From contig NZ_JYNH01000042.1 of NCBI RefSeq assembly GCF_000960765.1, positions 1 to 32,534 on the forward strand: DNA of 32,534 nucleotides. The letters are read 5' to 3'. This document shows, piece after piece, positions 6,563 to 14,564 of the stretch (positions are counted from its first letter, which is position 1; the number at the start of each line of letters is the position of its first letter). The notes below the pieces were generated by a model. That model searched no databases. It was not told the DNA's origin and saw nothing but the letters and a program-made list of their open reading frames with translations. The DNA comes from Desulfosporosinus sp. I2. GTDB taxonomy: Bacteria > Bacillota > Desulfitobacteriia > Desulfitobacteriales > Desulfitobacteriaceae. A program made the position numbers and the translations under genes.

Positions 6563-9367
6563 CTAATAGCTCTGGTGTGGCGCATGGTCATTATAGGCGT
6601 GACCCTGCGCTGATTTTTTCTCTATAAGTTTTTTGCGGAGTTTCCGATCCACCTGCAGCAGAGAACTACCGCCTATCGTTCTGTATTCCTCACGGAAGAT
6701 GTTGCCAAGGTAATGCATCAGTTTTGTGGCAGAAAGGAGAACTGATGGCTCTTTGAAGGAGTCCATACGTTCCAGGAAAAACTGCGCATAGAGATTCCCC
6801 TGCGCTGCCGACAATGAGAGCCAGTGTTTCGCTATTTCTTTATCCCGCTTGACATCATGGCCTAAGAGATACAGCTTACCGAGGGCATATTGGGCATACT
6901 GATTTCCTTGTTCTGCAGAAGCTGTAAGCAGCCGGATTGCTGTCGGAATGTCTTTTTCAGTTTCCTTGCCTGAGAGATAGAGCTTGCCCAGGCTATACTG
7001 TGCAAACTGATTGTTTTGATCTGCGGAGGCCGCGAGCCATTTGATGGCTGCCTTTATATCTTTGGGAACATCCTCGCCCAATAAATACAGCTTTCCAAGG
7101 GCATATTGTGCATACTGATTTTTCTGATCCGCAGATTTGGTGAACAGCTCTACAGCTTTCTGGATATCCTTCTCCACATGGTTTCCCTTGAGGTAGAGCT
7201 TTGCCATGGCATACTGCGCGAGAGCATTTCCATTATCCGCAGCTTTACCAAGCCACTGCAATGCCTTTTCTACATTTTCATGCTCACTGTCCGTTTCAAG
7301 ATAAATCTTACCGAGCATATACTGTGCATTGACATTTCCAAGCTTCGCTGCTTTCTCAAAGTATGTAATGGCGGCGGTGATATCTTTCTCGGTCCCTGTT
7401 CCGGTATAGAGCATCTGACCGAGACGGTACCGGAGCTTGTCGTCTTTGCTTTGGGCTTCCAAATCTAAAAAGCCGGTGAGCGCTTTTTGGAAGTGCTCAT
7501 CGGCTTTCTCCATATTCTTCTCGGCACCGATACCATCCCGGTACATTTTGGCAAGCTCATAGGAAGCATAGGGATTTTTCTGTCTTGCGGATTTTTTATA
7601 TAAATCAAAGGCGGTTTCATAGCTCTGCTCCACGCCGTAACCATGATAGTAGAGTCCGGCAAGGGAATATTGCGCATACTTGTGATTTTTGGCAACCGCC
7701 ATGTGGAACCAATCCGCTGCTTCCACATAATCCTGGGTTGCACCCAAGCCTGCGGCATACATTTTCCCGATGCGGTACTGGAGATAAGGACTGCTCTTAT
7801 CTGACTCCACTTCTAAAAAAGCGACAAGAGCTTTTGCATACCACTGCTGTGCTGCATCCTTATTCATCTCCACACCAAGACCGTCCATGTGCATCCGGCC
7901 AAGGTCGTACATTGCCAGAGCATTTCCTATTTCCACTTCCTCCATAAACAGGCGGTAGGCTTCTGTGAAGTCCGGCTCAATATCATCGCTGCCATAGAGA
8001 AATTCACGGGCTACTTTATACCGTTCGCTCCACTTGACATGATATTGAAACTCCTGTGAATCATCATCCGATGTATCTTCCCCTAGCGGGTCTGCAATAA
8101 AATCTCTATTATCATCATCGGTATCTGCGGATGATTCATTGGCTAATGGCGATTCTTCAATGTTCGTCAGCGCATCGTCCGTTGTCGCTGCACTATCATC
8201 ATGATCTTCCATCAATACTTCGTGTTCCTCGTCCGGCTCAAACGTAAAAAGGTGACTGCCGATCTTTAGCGCTTCGGCAATCACCATATTTTTAATGCTC
8301 TTGAATTCCTTTTGCTGTGACAACGGAAGGGGTGGCGGCAATTTGTCGGCATAAGTGCTTAAAACCGCATTGCGCATTTCGTACCAGTTGCTGTACAGCT
8401 TTGCCACTCTTTCGTCCTTTGCAAGCTCATCGACAATCTGATCAACAACTGCCTTGAGGGGAGCCTTCAGGTAACCATACTGTTTCTTGCCGGAAGTATA
8501 CTTAAGCTTTTCAGCAAGGTGTGTAATCAGTTCCTCAATATTTTTGTTATCGCAGATTCCGGAATTGATTTGAGATAGGATATCCTGCATGGCTTCATGG
8601 CTCTGCTTGTTTAGAATATTGCGGCGCTCCGTCTGCTTTTCATAGATCTCCATGAGGTCTTGACGGAAGATTTCCCTTGCGAGACTTCCCCGCATATTTT
8701 CAATGCCCTGCTTTGTGACATAGGCTTCCTTTGGATTGATGGAGTATGCAATCAGATGTAAATGGGGATGGTGGCTCTCATTATGAAAAGCAGCATACCA
8801 TCTTAAATTTTCCGGAGCGATCTTCATATTTTCCGCAATGACATTGCGCTGCGCCCGAATCAAATCCTGCCACGATTTTGCTCTGTCGTATCCAAGTCTT
8901 GCCGCATCCTCACGCCGGAGGGATATAATATTTGTCCACACATTTCCAGGATGATTGGATACTTCCTCTGCAACTTGTGAAAGTACAACAGGTACGCCAT
9001 CATCTGTAAAAAGCCCATGGGTTCCAAGCTTTTCAACTCTCGGACGATTGGCGATATAGTCCACGAAGTTTTTCTTTTTGCCGATCAAGTCAAGATTGTT
9101 TTCAAGGGCAATGGAAATAAACTCCGTGGCATTTTCTCTGGTCTGATTTTTCAGATAGTCCTCATACTCGAATAGGTCAGCGGTGTCCGGCAGCTTTTGC
9201 AGAATTTCTGAAATCAACTGCTGTTGATTTTTTGTTGCAGGAAGAAGTTGGGAGTTGCCGGAGACTTTTTCAACGCCCTCACGGGTGGCCACATATTCTA
9301 CGAGATTGGACAGATGCGCTTTGGGTGCATTTTTTAAATACCGGCATTTGAATATGATTCTAGGCAT
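6563..9367 (-). CDS. MobP/MobL-type relaxase fused to SEL1 repeats
   Basis: This 934-residue relaxase nicks oriT and leads the strand into the recipient. The start MPRIIFKCRYLKN and the segment NLVEYVATREG match the MobP3/MobL relaxases of Firmicutes elements. The metal-binding histidine motif is HNESHHPHLHL (residues 195-205), and Tyr25 is a possible nicking tyrosine. A helical middle part and an acidic linker (about 385-440) follow. About 11 SEL1/TPR-like repeats then fill the C-terminal half (coordinates about 6750-7990), each with a pattern like AQYALGKLYLLG. SEL1 arrays bind other proteins, so this half may dock the coupling protein or host factors. The ATG at 9367 has an AAGGTGAT ribosome binding site. 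The gene follows the accessory gene after 11 bp. Confidence 0.85.
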   Translation of the reverse strand: MPRIIFKCRYLKNAPKAHLSNLVEYVATREGVEKVSGNSQLLPATKNQQQLISEILQKLPDTADLFEYEDYLKNQTRENATEFISIALENNLDLIGKKKNFVDYIANRPRVEKLGTHGLFTDDGVPVVLSQVAEEVSNHPGNVWTNIISLRREDAARLGYDRAKSWQDLIRAQRNVIAENMKIAPENLRWYAAFHNESHHPHLHLIAYSINPKEAYVTKQGIENMRGSLAREIFRQDLMEIYEKQTERRNILNKQSHEAMQDILSQINSGICDNKNIEELITHLAEKLKYTSGKKQYGYLKAPLKAVVDQIVDELAKDERVAKLYSNWYEMRNAVLSTYADKLPPPLPLSQQKEFKSIKNMVIAEALKIGSHLFTFEPDEEHEVLMEDHDDSAATTDDALTNIEESPLANESSADTDDDNRDFIADPLGEDTSDDDSQEFQYHVKWSERYKVAREFLYGSDDIEPDFTEAYRLFMEEVEIGNALAMYDLGRMHMDGLGVEMNKDAAQQWYAKALVAFLEVESDKSSPYLQYRIGKMYAAGLGATQDYVEAADWFHMAVAKNHKYAQYSLAGLYYHGYGVEQSYETAFDLYKKSARQKNPYASYELAKMYRDGIGAEKNMEKADEHFQKALTGFLDLEAQSKDDKLRYRLGQMLYTGTGTEKDITAAITYFEKAAKLGNVNAQYMLGKIYLETDSEHENVEKALQWLGKAADNGNALAQYAMAKLYLKGNHVEKDIQKAVELFTKSADQKNQYAQYALGKLYLLGEDVPKDIKAAIKWLAASADQNNQFAQYSLGKLYLSGKETEKDIPTAIRLLTASAEQGNQYAQYALGKLYLLGHDVKRDKEIAKHWLSLSAAQGNLYAQFFLERMDSFKEPSVLLSATKLMHYLGNIFREEYRTIGGSSLLQVDRKLRKKLIEKKSAQGHAYNDHAPHQSY

Positions 9368-9378
9368 AGCCTATCACC

Positions 9379-9786
9379 TTACTTGCCCTTTTGATATTTT
9401 ACTACTTCCTCAAAAGTTACGGAGCCGATGGTTTTTTTCACATCATTGATGCATTTGCCCCGCAGCTTCTGCAGCAGGGCTTCATCTATTTCCGCATTGG
9501 ATGCCAGGATATTCATCATCATGGACATCTCTACCGCCAGTTTAAAAAGCAGCCTTGCCATACGGTTCTCGGAATTTTCAACAATACCTGCAAGGGCGGA
9601 TGTGATGGCAATCGGCAGGAACTTGGTATTATCCTTTGAGGAAACATAGCCGCTGTAAAAAATGATTGCCTTTTCAATAAACTCACTTTGACTCTTGCAG
9701 TTGTCCTTTCCATATAGCTCTTTCACTTTTTGCTGTGTCTCAGGGTATATCCATAATGGAAATCTTTTTTTGTTTTCCTCTGTCAT
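9379..9786 (-). CDS. Relaxosome accessory protein (MobC/ribbon-helix-helix-like)
   Basis: This 135-residue protein is encoded directly before the relaxase, the usual place of MobC-like oriT-binding helpers. The N-terminal part (RFPLWIYPETQQKVKELYG, then SQSEFIEKAIIFYSGYV) has the strand followed by two helices expected of a ribbon-helix-helix DNA-binding domain. The C-terminal part is helical (ENRMARLLFKLAVEMSMMMN) and may dimerise. The ATG at 9786 has a GGAGGTAAGG ribosome binding site. It probably binds the repeats in the neighbouring 9787-10250 region and assists nicking. The family assignment comes from context and pattern only. Confidence 0.65.
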   Translation of the reverse strand: MTEENKKRFPLWIYPETQQKVKELYGKDNCKSQSEFIEKAIIFYSGYVSSKDNTKFLPIAITSALAGIVENSENRMARLLFKLAVEMSMMMNILASNAEIDEALLQKLRGKCINDVKKTIGSVTFEEVVKYQKGK

Positions 9787-9792
9787 ATTGCC

Positions 9793-10017
9793 TTACCTCC
9801 GATCTGCCATATATTTTGCTATGACACCGATAACGACCACCTTAAAAAGTGTGAATTTATGCGGGTTCTCGTTGCTTTCGACCACCTGTGAGGTGACCGT
9901 GTCCCAAGTTCCGACCCCGAACGTGAACGTCTTTCGGCCCGCATTGCGGGCTGATGTGAGCCGAGGGGAGGTCGCTTGCGACCACCCCTCTTTAACCTGC
10001 ACCGTTTTCGACCCCAT
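9793..10017 (-). CDS. Possible 74-residue protein overlapping the oriT-like palindromes
   Basis: An ATG at 10017 with an AGAGGGGTGA ribosome binding site opens a frame ending 7 bp before the accessory gene, so the two could be coupled. The product (MGSKTVQVKEGWSQATSPRL at the start, FTLFKVVVIGVIAKYMADRR at the end) looks more protein-like than the other frames here. However, most of it is built from strong palindromes, so the DNA may be conserved as oriT rather than as a gene. I recognise no family. Confidence 0.35.
   Translation of the reverse strand: MGSKTVQVKEGWSQATSPRLTSARNAGRKTFTFGVGTWDTVTSQVVESNENPHKFTLFKVVVIGVIAKYMADRR
9963..9990. repeat. 13-bp-stem palindrome in the oriT candidate
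   Basis: GAGGGGAGGTCGC (9963-9975) faces GCGACCACCCCTC (9978-9990) with a single A-A mismatch and a two-base centre. It is the strongest palindrome of the region and contains one of the CGACCACC repeats. It is a plausible relaxase recognition hairpin. Confidence 0.6.
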
Positions 10018-10261
10018 GGTTCACCCCTCTGCAAATGGAGGGGAACTCCATACCAGCAGCTGCCTTTCGGGTTTATCTCTCACAAAACCCCAACACAGGG
10101 CGGCAAACTGTCTGCAGGTGTAACAATGCCACCCTGCCTGTCAAAGCGGCACACGGGGCGACACAGCCGCCAAATCAACGTCAATTTGCCTACTGTTTAC
10201 GCGGAAGTGCCCCCACCATGTTTGGCGATATAGATGAATTTGCATTTACCTCAGCAAACTG

Positions 10262-10290
10262 TTTTTATAAATGAAAAAAAATGGTAAAAT
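10262..10290 (+). promoter_or_regulatory. Candidate promoter for the hipA-like gene
   Basis: A -10 TAAAAT (10285-10290) stands 17 bp after TTTTTA (10262-10267), a weak -35. The gene starts 40 bp further on, with a GGGAGGGG ribosome binding site at about 10315-10323. The only support is the box match and position. Confidence 0.4.
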
Positions 10291-10329
10291 GATACATTAA
10301 GAATTTACCGCTGAAGGGAGGGGACACGG

Positions 10330-11565
10330 ATGATCTACACGTTAATGAATAAGCATGCCCCTGTGGCAGAACTGAATATTGACGAAGATACGGGCGCGAT
10401 TTTAAAGGTCGCTCAAGTGATTCATCCGGAGTACCTTCCCGTCGGCATTGCGATTACCAAGGGGCTTCCCGACAGGAAAAGCCTGAACGATTGGTGGCGG
10501 GGACGTTCCATTCCGTCCATCCGTTCCGGTATCCGGGAGGCTCTTGACATCCTGAACGTATCCTATACGGAGCAGCTTCTCACCAAATGCTACGGGCTGA
10601 GTCTGTCCGACCAGTATTTGATCAACCCCAAGGAGCATCCCTTTAAGTGGGAGGATATTAATTTTTTCCACAACCCTTTTTCCGATGATGTAGGAAATGT
10701 GCTCTTTGGCCAAGCTTCTTCCCCCGGCAGTGAATTCGACCTACTCTCTCCGTGCAACACTTGCAACGGATGGCTGCGAAAAAAATGGAAAATCATTGAC
10801 GGAAAACGTTGCCTACTTAAATCCGGGAGCAATCCGTTCCAGCAGGAACCGCTCAATGAGGTATTGGCGACTTCTCTGCACCAGCGTTTAAACCATACCG
10901 CTTATGTACCATACAGCCTCGTTTGGGAGAATGAAATTCCCTACAGCGTATGCGAAAATTTCATTACGCCTGAGACAGAACTGGTCAGTGCTTACAGCAT
11001 TTTTAAGAGTGAAAAGAAGCGCAATCATCACTCCTTGCATGAACATTTTCTGCTTTGCTGTGAACACCTTGGCATCCCCGGCATGAAGGAATTTCTGAAT
11101 TATCTGCTGGCTTTTGACTTTCTCATGGCCAACACAGACCGCCATTTTGGAAACTTTGGTGCTGTCCGCAATGTGGATACCCTTACATGGCTGGGGGCAG
11201 CGCCTGTCTTTGACAGCGGCACAAGCCTCTGGCATGATCAGGTTTCAAGGGTAATTCATCCGAATGGTGATGTGCCAAGCCATCCGTTTAAATCGGCGCA
11301 TGCCGAGCAGATCGTTTTGACCGGCAGCCTTGACTGGATTGATTTTTCCGCGCTCCGGGATATAGACGAGGAGTTTCGAATCCTTCTTTCCGCTTCGCCG
11401 TATATTGATGAGCCGCGTACAGATAAGTTGTGCAATGGTTTGAAAGGGCGTGTGCTACAACTCGAACAACTTGCTTTAGAGCAGAAACATCAAGTAACCG
11501 TCAGCCATCCGAAGGAAACAACAGAGGTTAATCCTGAATCACAGGACTTTGAAATAAAACTATAA
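10330..11565 (+). CDS. HipA-like kinase domain protein
   Basis: This 411-residue protein has the HipA C-terminal kinase pattern. The catalytic-loop segment FDFLMANTDRHFGNFG (about residues 260-276) carries the D and N expected for phosphotransfer. APVFDSGTSLW (about 289-299) corresponds to the metal-binding aspartate motif. The first 150 residues do not look like the usual HipA N-domain, and no HipB-type HTH antitoxin gene lies beside it. Such solitary HipA-domain proteins are common in clostridial elements. It could act as a growth-control kinase or regulate transfer. It is the only plus-strand gene of the element, divergent from the relaxosome operon across the oriT candidate. A terminator follows at once. 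Confidence 0.8.
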   Translation: MIYTLMNKHAPVAELNIDEDTGAILKVAQVIHPEYLPVGIAITKGLPDRKSLNDWWRGRSIPSIRSGIREALDILNVSYTEQLLTKCYGLSLSDQYLINPKEHPFKWEDINFFHNPFSDDVGNVLFGQASSPGSEFDLLSPCNTCNGWLRKKWKIIDGKRCLLKSGSNPFQQEPLNEVLATSLHQRLNHTAYVPYSLVWENEIPYSVCENFITPETELVSAYSIFKSEKKRNHHSLHEHFLLCCEHLGIPGMKEFLNYLLAFDFLMANTDRHFGNFGAVRNVDTLTWLGAAPVFDSGTSLWHDQVSRVIHPNGDVPSHPFKSAHAEQIVLTGSLDWIDFSALRDIDEEFRILLSASPYIDEPRTDKLCNGLKGRVLQLEQLALEQKHQVTVSHPKETTEVNPESQDFEIKL

Positions 11566-11576
11566 TGCGTATCAAA

Positions 11577-11611
11577 TGACTGCCCTAAAAGGATAGGTCA
11601 GTCACTTTTTT
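11577..11611 (+). terminator. Intrinsic terminator of the hipA-like gene
   Basis: TGACTG (11577-11582) pairs with CAGTCA (11599-11604), with an inner CCT/AGG extension. The hairpin is followed by C and six T. It starts 12 bp after the stop codon, and the convergent minus-strand gene ends just beyond it. Confidence 0.75.
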
Positions 11612-11617
11612 CTGCGC

Positions 11618-11866
11618 TTATTGCTCATTCTCTGCAGCATTTTTCTGTGCCGCAGCCGAGCTGGATTGTCTTGCTGGCTTCGGTTGATCGTCTGTCTCGC
11701 GGCTTTCGATGTACTCCCGCACCGGTGCGGGAACATATTTTTCATAGAACTTCTGCATCACTTCGTCCAGCTCCGTTTCGATGGACGCTTCCTTTTTTGC
11801 CATGTATTGCTTTAAGGCTCCGAGCTTTTCGCTATCGAAGCTGATTTGCAGGGTCGCTTTCTTCAT
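11618..11866 (-). CDS. DUF6103-like protein, copy 1
   Basis: This 82-residue protein begins MKKATLQISFDSEKLGALKQ and continues YMAKKEASIETELDEVMQKF, then YEKYVPAPVREYIESRE, a pattern I associate with DUF6103. It is clearly paralogous to the gene at 13059-13484 over the first 60 residues. The C-terminal 25 residues are a Gln/Ala/Ser-rich tail. The N-terminal strand plus two helices could be a ribbon-helix-helix-like fold. The ATG at 11866 has a GGAGG ribosome binding site that overlaps the stop codon of the upstream gene, so translation is coupled. Function unknown. Confidence 0.65.
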   Translation of the reverse strand: MKKATLQISFDSEKLGALKQYMAKKEASIETELDEVMQKFYEKYVPAPVREYIESRETDDQPKPARQSSSAAAQKNAAENEQ

Positions 11867-11878
11867 TGACCTTTCCTC

Positions 11879-12424
11879 CTATAAACTTATTTTTTGCACC
11901 TGTGGAGCTTCACCATTTGCTTCCTCCTGGCGAGAAAGCTCTAGCTGCGCATCACACGTTTTTTCAATTTGCTTTGCAAAATTGTTTGTATTCACATAGA
12001 TCTGGCTGTTGTTCTTTTTGCGGAGCGATCCGGAGTAGGCATCAACAATAGCCGTGATCGGTAATGTGAGTCGAGCAGCTTCTCCATGATTGTCATAGAG
12101 AAAGCCAAGACTGCCTGTGTCGAAATCTACTTCGATATGGGCATCTTGCCTTTCTCCGTCCTCAATCTTTTTAACGGCTTCAGAAAATTCTCTGTCATCC
12201 AGAGCATGAAACAGATTATAGCTTTTGCCTTTGAGTGCTACAAAGTTATAGTCTTTATCCAATGCTTCAAGCACAGATGTCCTGCTTCCTTTCGGAAGGT
12301 TTCTCTTTACTTTCTCCAAGGTATGGAGAAGTTTTGCTGCCGAGAGCAAGCTGCTAGTATTTTGGGCAATGTAATTGCGGCTTTGCCCATTTTCCGTAAT
12401 GGTATATATTCCATGCTGCAACAT
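11879..12424 (-). CDS. Conserved hypothetical protein of conjugative element
   Basis: This 181-residue soluble protein has no signal peptide or membrane segment. I do not recognise the family. It contains a helical N-terminal part (SSLLSAAKLLHTLEKVKRNL), a central beta-rich part (HIEVDFDTGSLGFLYDNHGE) and a segment LTLPITAIVDAYSGSLRKKN. The ATG at 12424 follows an AGGAGGTGG ribosome binding site that overlaps the stop of the 12436-13050 gene. Its own end (KISL and stop) carries the ribosome binding site of the DUF6103 gene. These genes form a tightly coupled accessory operon. Confidence 0.6.
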   Translation of the reverse strand: MLQHGIYTITENGQSRNYIAQNTSSLLSAAKLLHTLEKVKRNLPKGSRTSVLEALDKDYNFVALKGKSYNLFHALDDREFSEAVKKIEDGERQDAHIEVDFDTGSLGFLYDNHGEAARLTLPITAIVDAYSGSLRKKNNSQIYVNTNNFAKQIEKTCDAQLELSRQEEANGEAPQVQKISL

Positions 12425-12435
12425 GTCGCCACCTC

Positions 12436-13050
12436 CTATAAACTCATATTCATGCCTTGATCTTCTTCCTCGCCTTCATCAGCTTCCTCGGAAAATCCCT
12501 CCGGCCATACATCAAAAAGTGATAGTTGCTCATTGTCCCTCGGTTTTAAGGATTTGACACGCTCTGCACATTCGAGGAAGGATTCAATATAGCCCTCCGG
12601 ATTTTCATGTCGCCGCATGGATATTAAATCATCCGCAGCGATTGCTTGCTCCAGCCCTTTTACATAATTGATCACATTTCTAATGCTAGTCGTTTTGATA
12701 TCCTTTGGATCAAGCCGTTCTACACGGGATAATAAGAATTGATAGTTCTCATCTTGTTTATAGAGCTGTACCACCTTTTTTGCATTCGACCGGATTTCCT
12801 CGCTCCTTGCCATGTAATCCTGGGGGACTTCAGGCGGTGCCTCTCGATAGTAGATCGCCGGATAGTTTTGCGGCTCATAGGTTTCCTCAATCTTTTGTTT
12901 GTAGTGGCTGATGTGATTGCGCACTAGGTTTAAATTGCAGCCGTCCGACCAGAAGGGATCATGACCTCCAAATTTATAGAGCGCCTCCCATCGATCGAAC
13001 GCCTGCTGTAGTTCTGCTTCAAGATTCTGCGGATGCTTTTCCTTCTTCAT
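12436..13050 (-). CDS. Conserved hypothetical protein with QGMxM tail
   Basis: This 204-residue, mainly helical soluble protein has the segment GGHDPFWSDGCNLNLVRNHI near residues 28-47 and ends in an acidic stretch followed by EEDQGMNMSL. I do not recognise a named family, although this type of gene recurs in clostridial conjugative elements. The ATG at 13050 is 8 bp after the stop of the 13059 gene. No strong ribosome binding site is visible, so it may depend on coupled translation. The C-terminal tail is shared with two unrelated proteins of the element (see findings). Confidence 0.6.
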   Translation of the reverse strand: MKKEKHPQNLEAELQQAFDRWEALYKFGGHDPFWSDGCNLNLVRNHISHYKQKIEETYEPQNYPAIYYREAPPEVPQDYMARSEEIRSNAKKVVQLYKQDENYQFLLSRVERLDPKDIKTTSIRNVINYVKGLEQAIAADDLISMRRHENPEGYIESFLECAERVKSLKPRDNEQLSLFDVWPEGFSEEADEGEEEDQGMNMSL

Positions 13051-13058
13051 TGGACTGC

Positions 13059-13484
13059 CTACATGCTCATACTCATGCCCTGGTTTTCTTCCTCGGCTTC
13101 TTCCGGCCCGGCAGTCTGTTCCTGTTGCGGTTCGGCCTGTGCGGCAACAGCCATCTCCTTTTCACGCTGGCGCTTGCTTTGTCTTGGCTGCTTTTCCGAG
13201 GATTTTTCCTCGTCCACTTTGACTTCCTGCTCGGGAGCATTCCCCACTGCTTTGATCTCCTGCTTGACAGCATCCTCTTCTACTTCGACCTCCTGTTTGG
13301 GAGCCTTGCTCCCGGACTGGCTTTCCACATACTCTCTTACTTGTACGGGAACCATCTTTTCATAGAGCCTGTCGAGGTGGGCCTGCAGTTCATCTTCTAC
13401 GTTCAGTTCTTTCTTGGCCATATAAAACCGCAGTGCATTGAGCTTGTCGGCATCAAAGGATACCTGTAAATTTGTTTTTTCCAT
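13059..13484 (-). CDS. DUF6103-like protein, copy 2, with long charged tail
   Basis: This 141-residue paralogue of the 11618-11866 protein has the same first 60 residues pattern (LQVSFDADKLNALRFYMAKK, then EKMVPVQVREYVESQ). An 80-residue low-complexity tail rich in E, K, Q and A follows, with repeated KQEVEV/KQEIKA/EQEVKV units, and the protein ends in AEEENQGMSMSM. The ATG at 13484 has an AAGGAGG ribosome binding site overlapping the stop of the upstream gene. Both DUF6103 copies lie in the same operon, which suggests tandem duplication or paired function. Confidence 0.65.
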   Translation of the reverse strand: MEKTNLQVSFDADKLNALRFYMAKKELNVEDELQAHLDRLYEKMVPVQVREYVESQSGSKAPKQEVEVEEDAVKQEIKAVGNAPEQEVKVDEEKSSEKQPRQSKRQREKEMAVAAQAEPQQEQTAGPEEAEEENQGMSMSM

Positions 13485-13498
13485 GGGTTCATTCCTCC

Positions 13499-14548
13499 TT
13501 AAAATGAAATAGAGGTAAATCCAGTAGCTTCATCGATTTGCTCTTTGGTGAAGCTCTCTGGAGTAAGAAATTCTTGCGTATATTCTTCAATTTGTTCCTC
13601 AGTTAATGAGATTAATTCACCTTCATCGTTATATCCCGCAATAAAAAAGTTGCCGACGAGGATATCATTGCCCAGGGAGCGGTTGCCCTCCATTTCTAAC
13701 AGCTTGCCTTCCTCATTGCAGACAAGGGAAACATAGGACGCTAAATCTACCATCTGAATGTTCCCGCCAACCGCTTTCTGCATGGAGGCAAGATCATTGC
13801 CGATCTCCGCAACATAAGGAGTCTCATGCGGCTCAACCATTACCACTTTTATTTTTTGATCTTCCGGTTGTGGTTCACTATTAGTTTCATCTAATGTTAC
13901 TTCCGGCTTCTGCATTACCCATTTTTCATAGTCCTGCACGGAGCAATATCCGGCAAGCATGTATGAAAAGTCCGATAGCCTTTGAGGTTTTACACCGCTG
14001 ACCTCAATTTGCAGGCCATATTCACCAGTAAATATCCGGTGCACATCAGCCTCCAGAATGTCAGCCCATTCCTTCTTTCCGACATCGGTCAGGGTATCAT
14101 TTTCCAACTCGCATATGGTAGCTAGATCTATATCCTCATCGCTGTGAATGAGATGAATGTCCTCCAAGGGCACCGACATTAAATCTTTCAGTTTAAGGCC
14201 GCGAACTACTGTTTTTTTCTCTGCTGATTGTTCCTGCTCCATAACTGCTGCTAAAAACAAAGAGGCATTCGGTAGGAATGCAGCATAACGGGCATAGTCA
14301 TAGCCCTCTCCCTGGACAAGGATACCGTCATCTCTTTCTTCTCCCATCACTAAAATGCAGTGGCATGTGCCATTCTCACCAAAATATTGCAGGTCTTTGT
14401 TATCCTTTATAAAGTCATAGTCAGCCAGCATATTTTTGGAAAATTTATCGTATTCGTGAGACGTAAGTGCAACAACTTTTTCAATAACGCAGTTCTTAGG
14501 CTCAAAGTCATCCAACTTTCTATTAAAGACCGCTTTGGTTGTTAACAT
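13499..14548 (-). CDS. DUF6329-like protein
   Basis: I chose the ATG at 14548 because AAGGGGTGA lies just before it, and the frame upstream overlaps the previous gene without adding protein-like sequence. The 349-residue soluble product starts MLTTKAVFNRKLDDFEPKNC and contains ERDDGILVQGEGYDYARYAA, a pattern I associate with DUF6329 proteins of clostridial elements. It has an acidic C-terminal half and ends ATGFTSISF. The role is unknown. It is the first gene of the four-gene accessory group 11618-14548 and follows the M23 hydrolase gene by 16 bp. Confidence 0.6.
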   Translation of the reverse strand: MLTTKAVFNRKLDDFEPKNCVIEKVVALTSHEYDKFSKNMLADYDFIKDNKDLQYFGENGTCHCILVMGEERDDGILVQGEGYDYARYAAFLPNASLFLAAVMEQEQSAEKKTVVRGLKLKDLMSVPLEDIHLIHSDEDIDLATICELENDTLTDVGKKEWADILEADVHRIFTGEYGLQIEVSGVKPQRLSDFSYMLAGYCSVQDYEKWVMQKPEVTLDETNSEPQPEDQKIKVVMVEPHETPYVAEIGNDLASMQKAVGGNIQMVDLASYVSLVCNEEGKLLEMEGNRSLGNDILVGNFFIAGYNDEGELISLTEEQIEEYTQEFLTPESFTKEQIDEATGFTSISF

Positions 14549-14564
14549 AGTTTCACCCCTTCTT

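Larger units (their letters stand above)
9787..10260. other. oriT: Candidate origin of transfer (oriT), palindrome-rich intergenic region
   Basis: This region lies between the divergent relaxosome operon and the hipA-like gene. It holds at least five inverted repeats: CACCT/AGGTG (9883-9895), GCCCGC/GCGGGC (9937-9951), a 13-bp stem with one mismatch (9963-9990), CCCCTC/GAGGGG (10024-10043) and GCGGC/GCCGC (10146-10170). The octamer CGACCACC occurs as direct repeats at 9834, 9879 and 9979. oriT normally lies next to the relaxase operon and has this structure. The exact nic site could not be assigned. Confidence 0.55.

Noticed and set aside
6750-7990. Regular repeats resembling a CRISPR array
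   Set aside because: The repeats are about 108 bp, degenerate and in frame. They encode SEL1 repeats of the relaxase. No CRISPR array or cas gene is present in the window.
9695-10123. Plus-strand open frame of 142 codons across the oriT candidate
   Set aside because: It overlaps the accessory gene and the palindromes, has no ribosome binding site, and the product has no family-like pattern.
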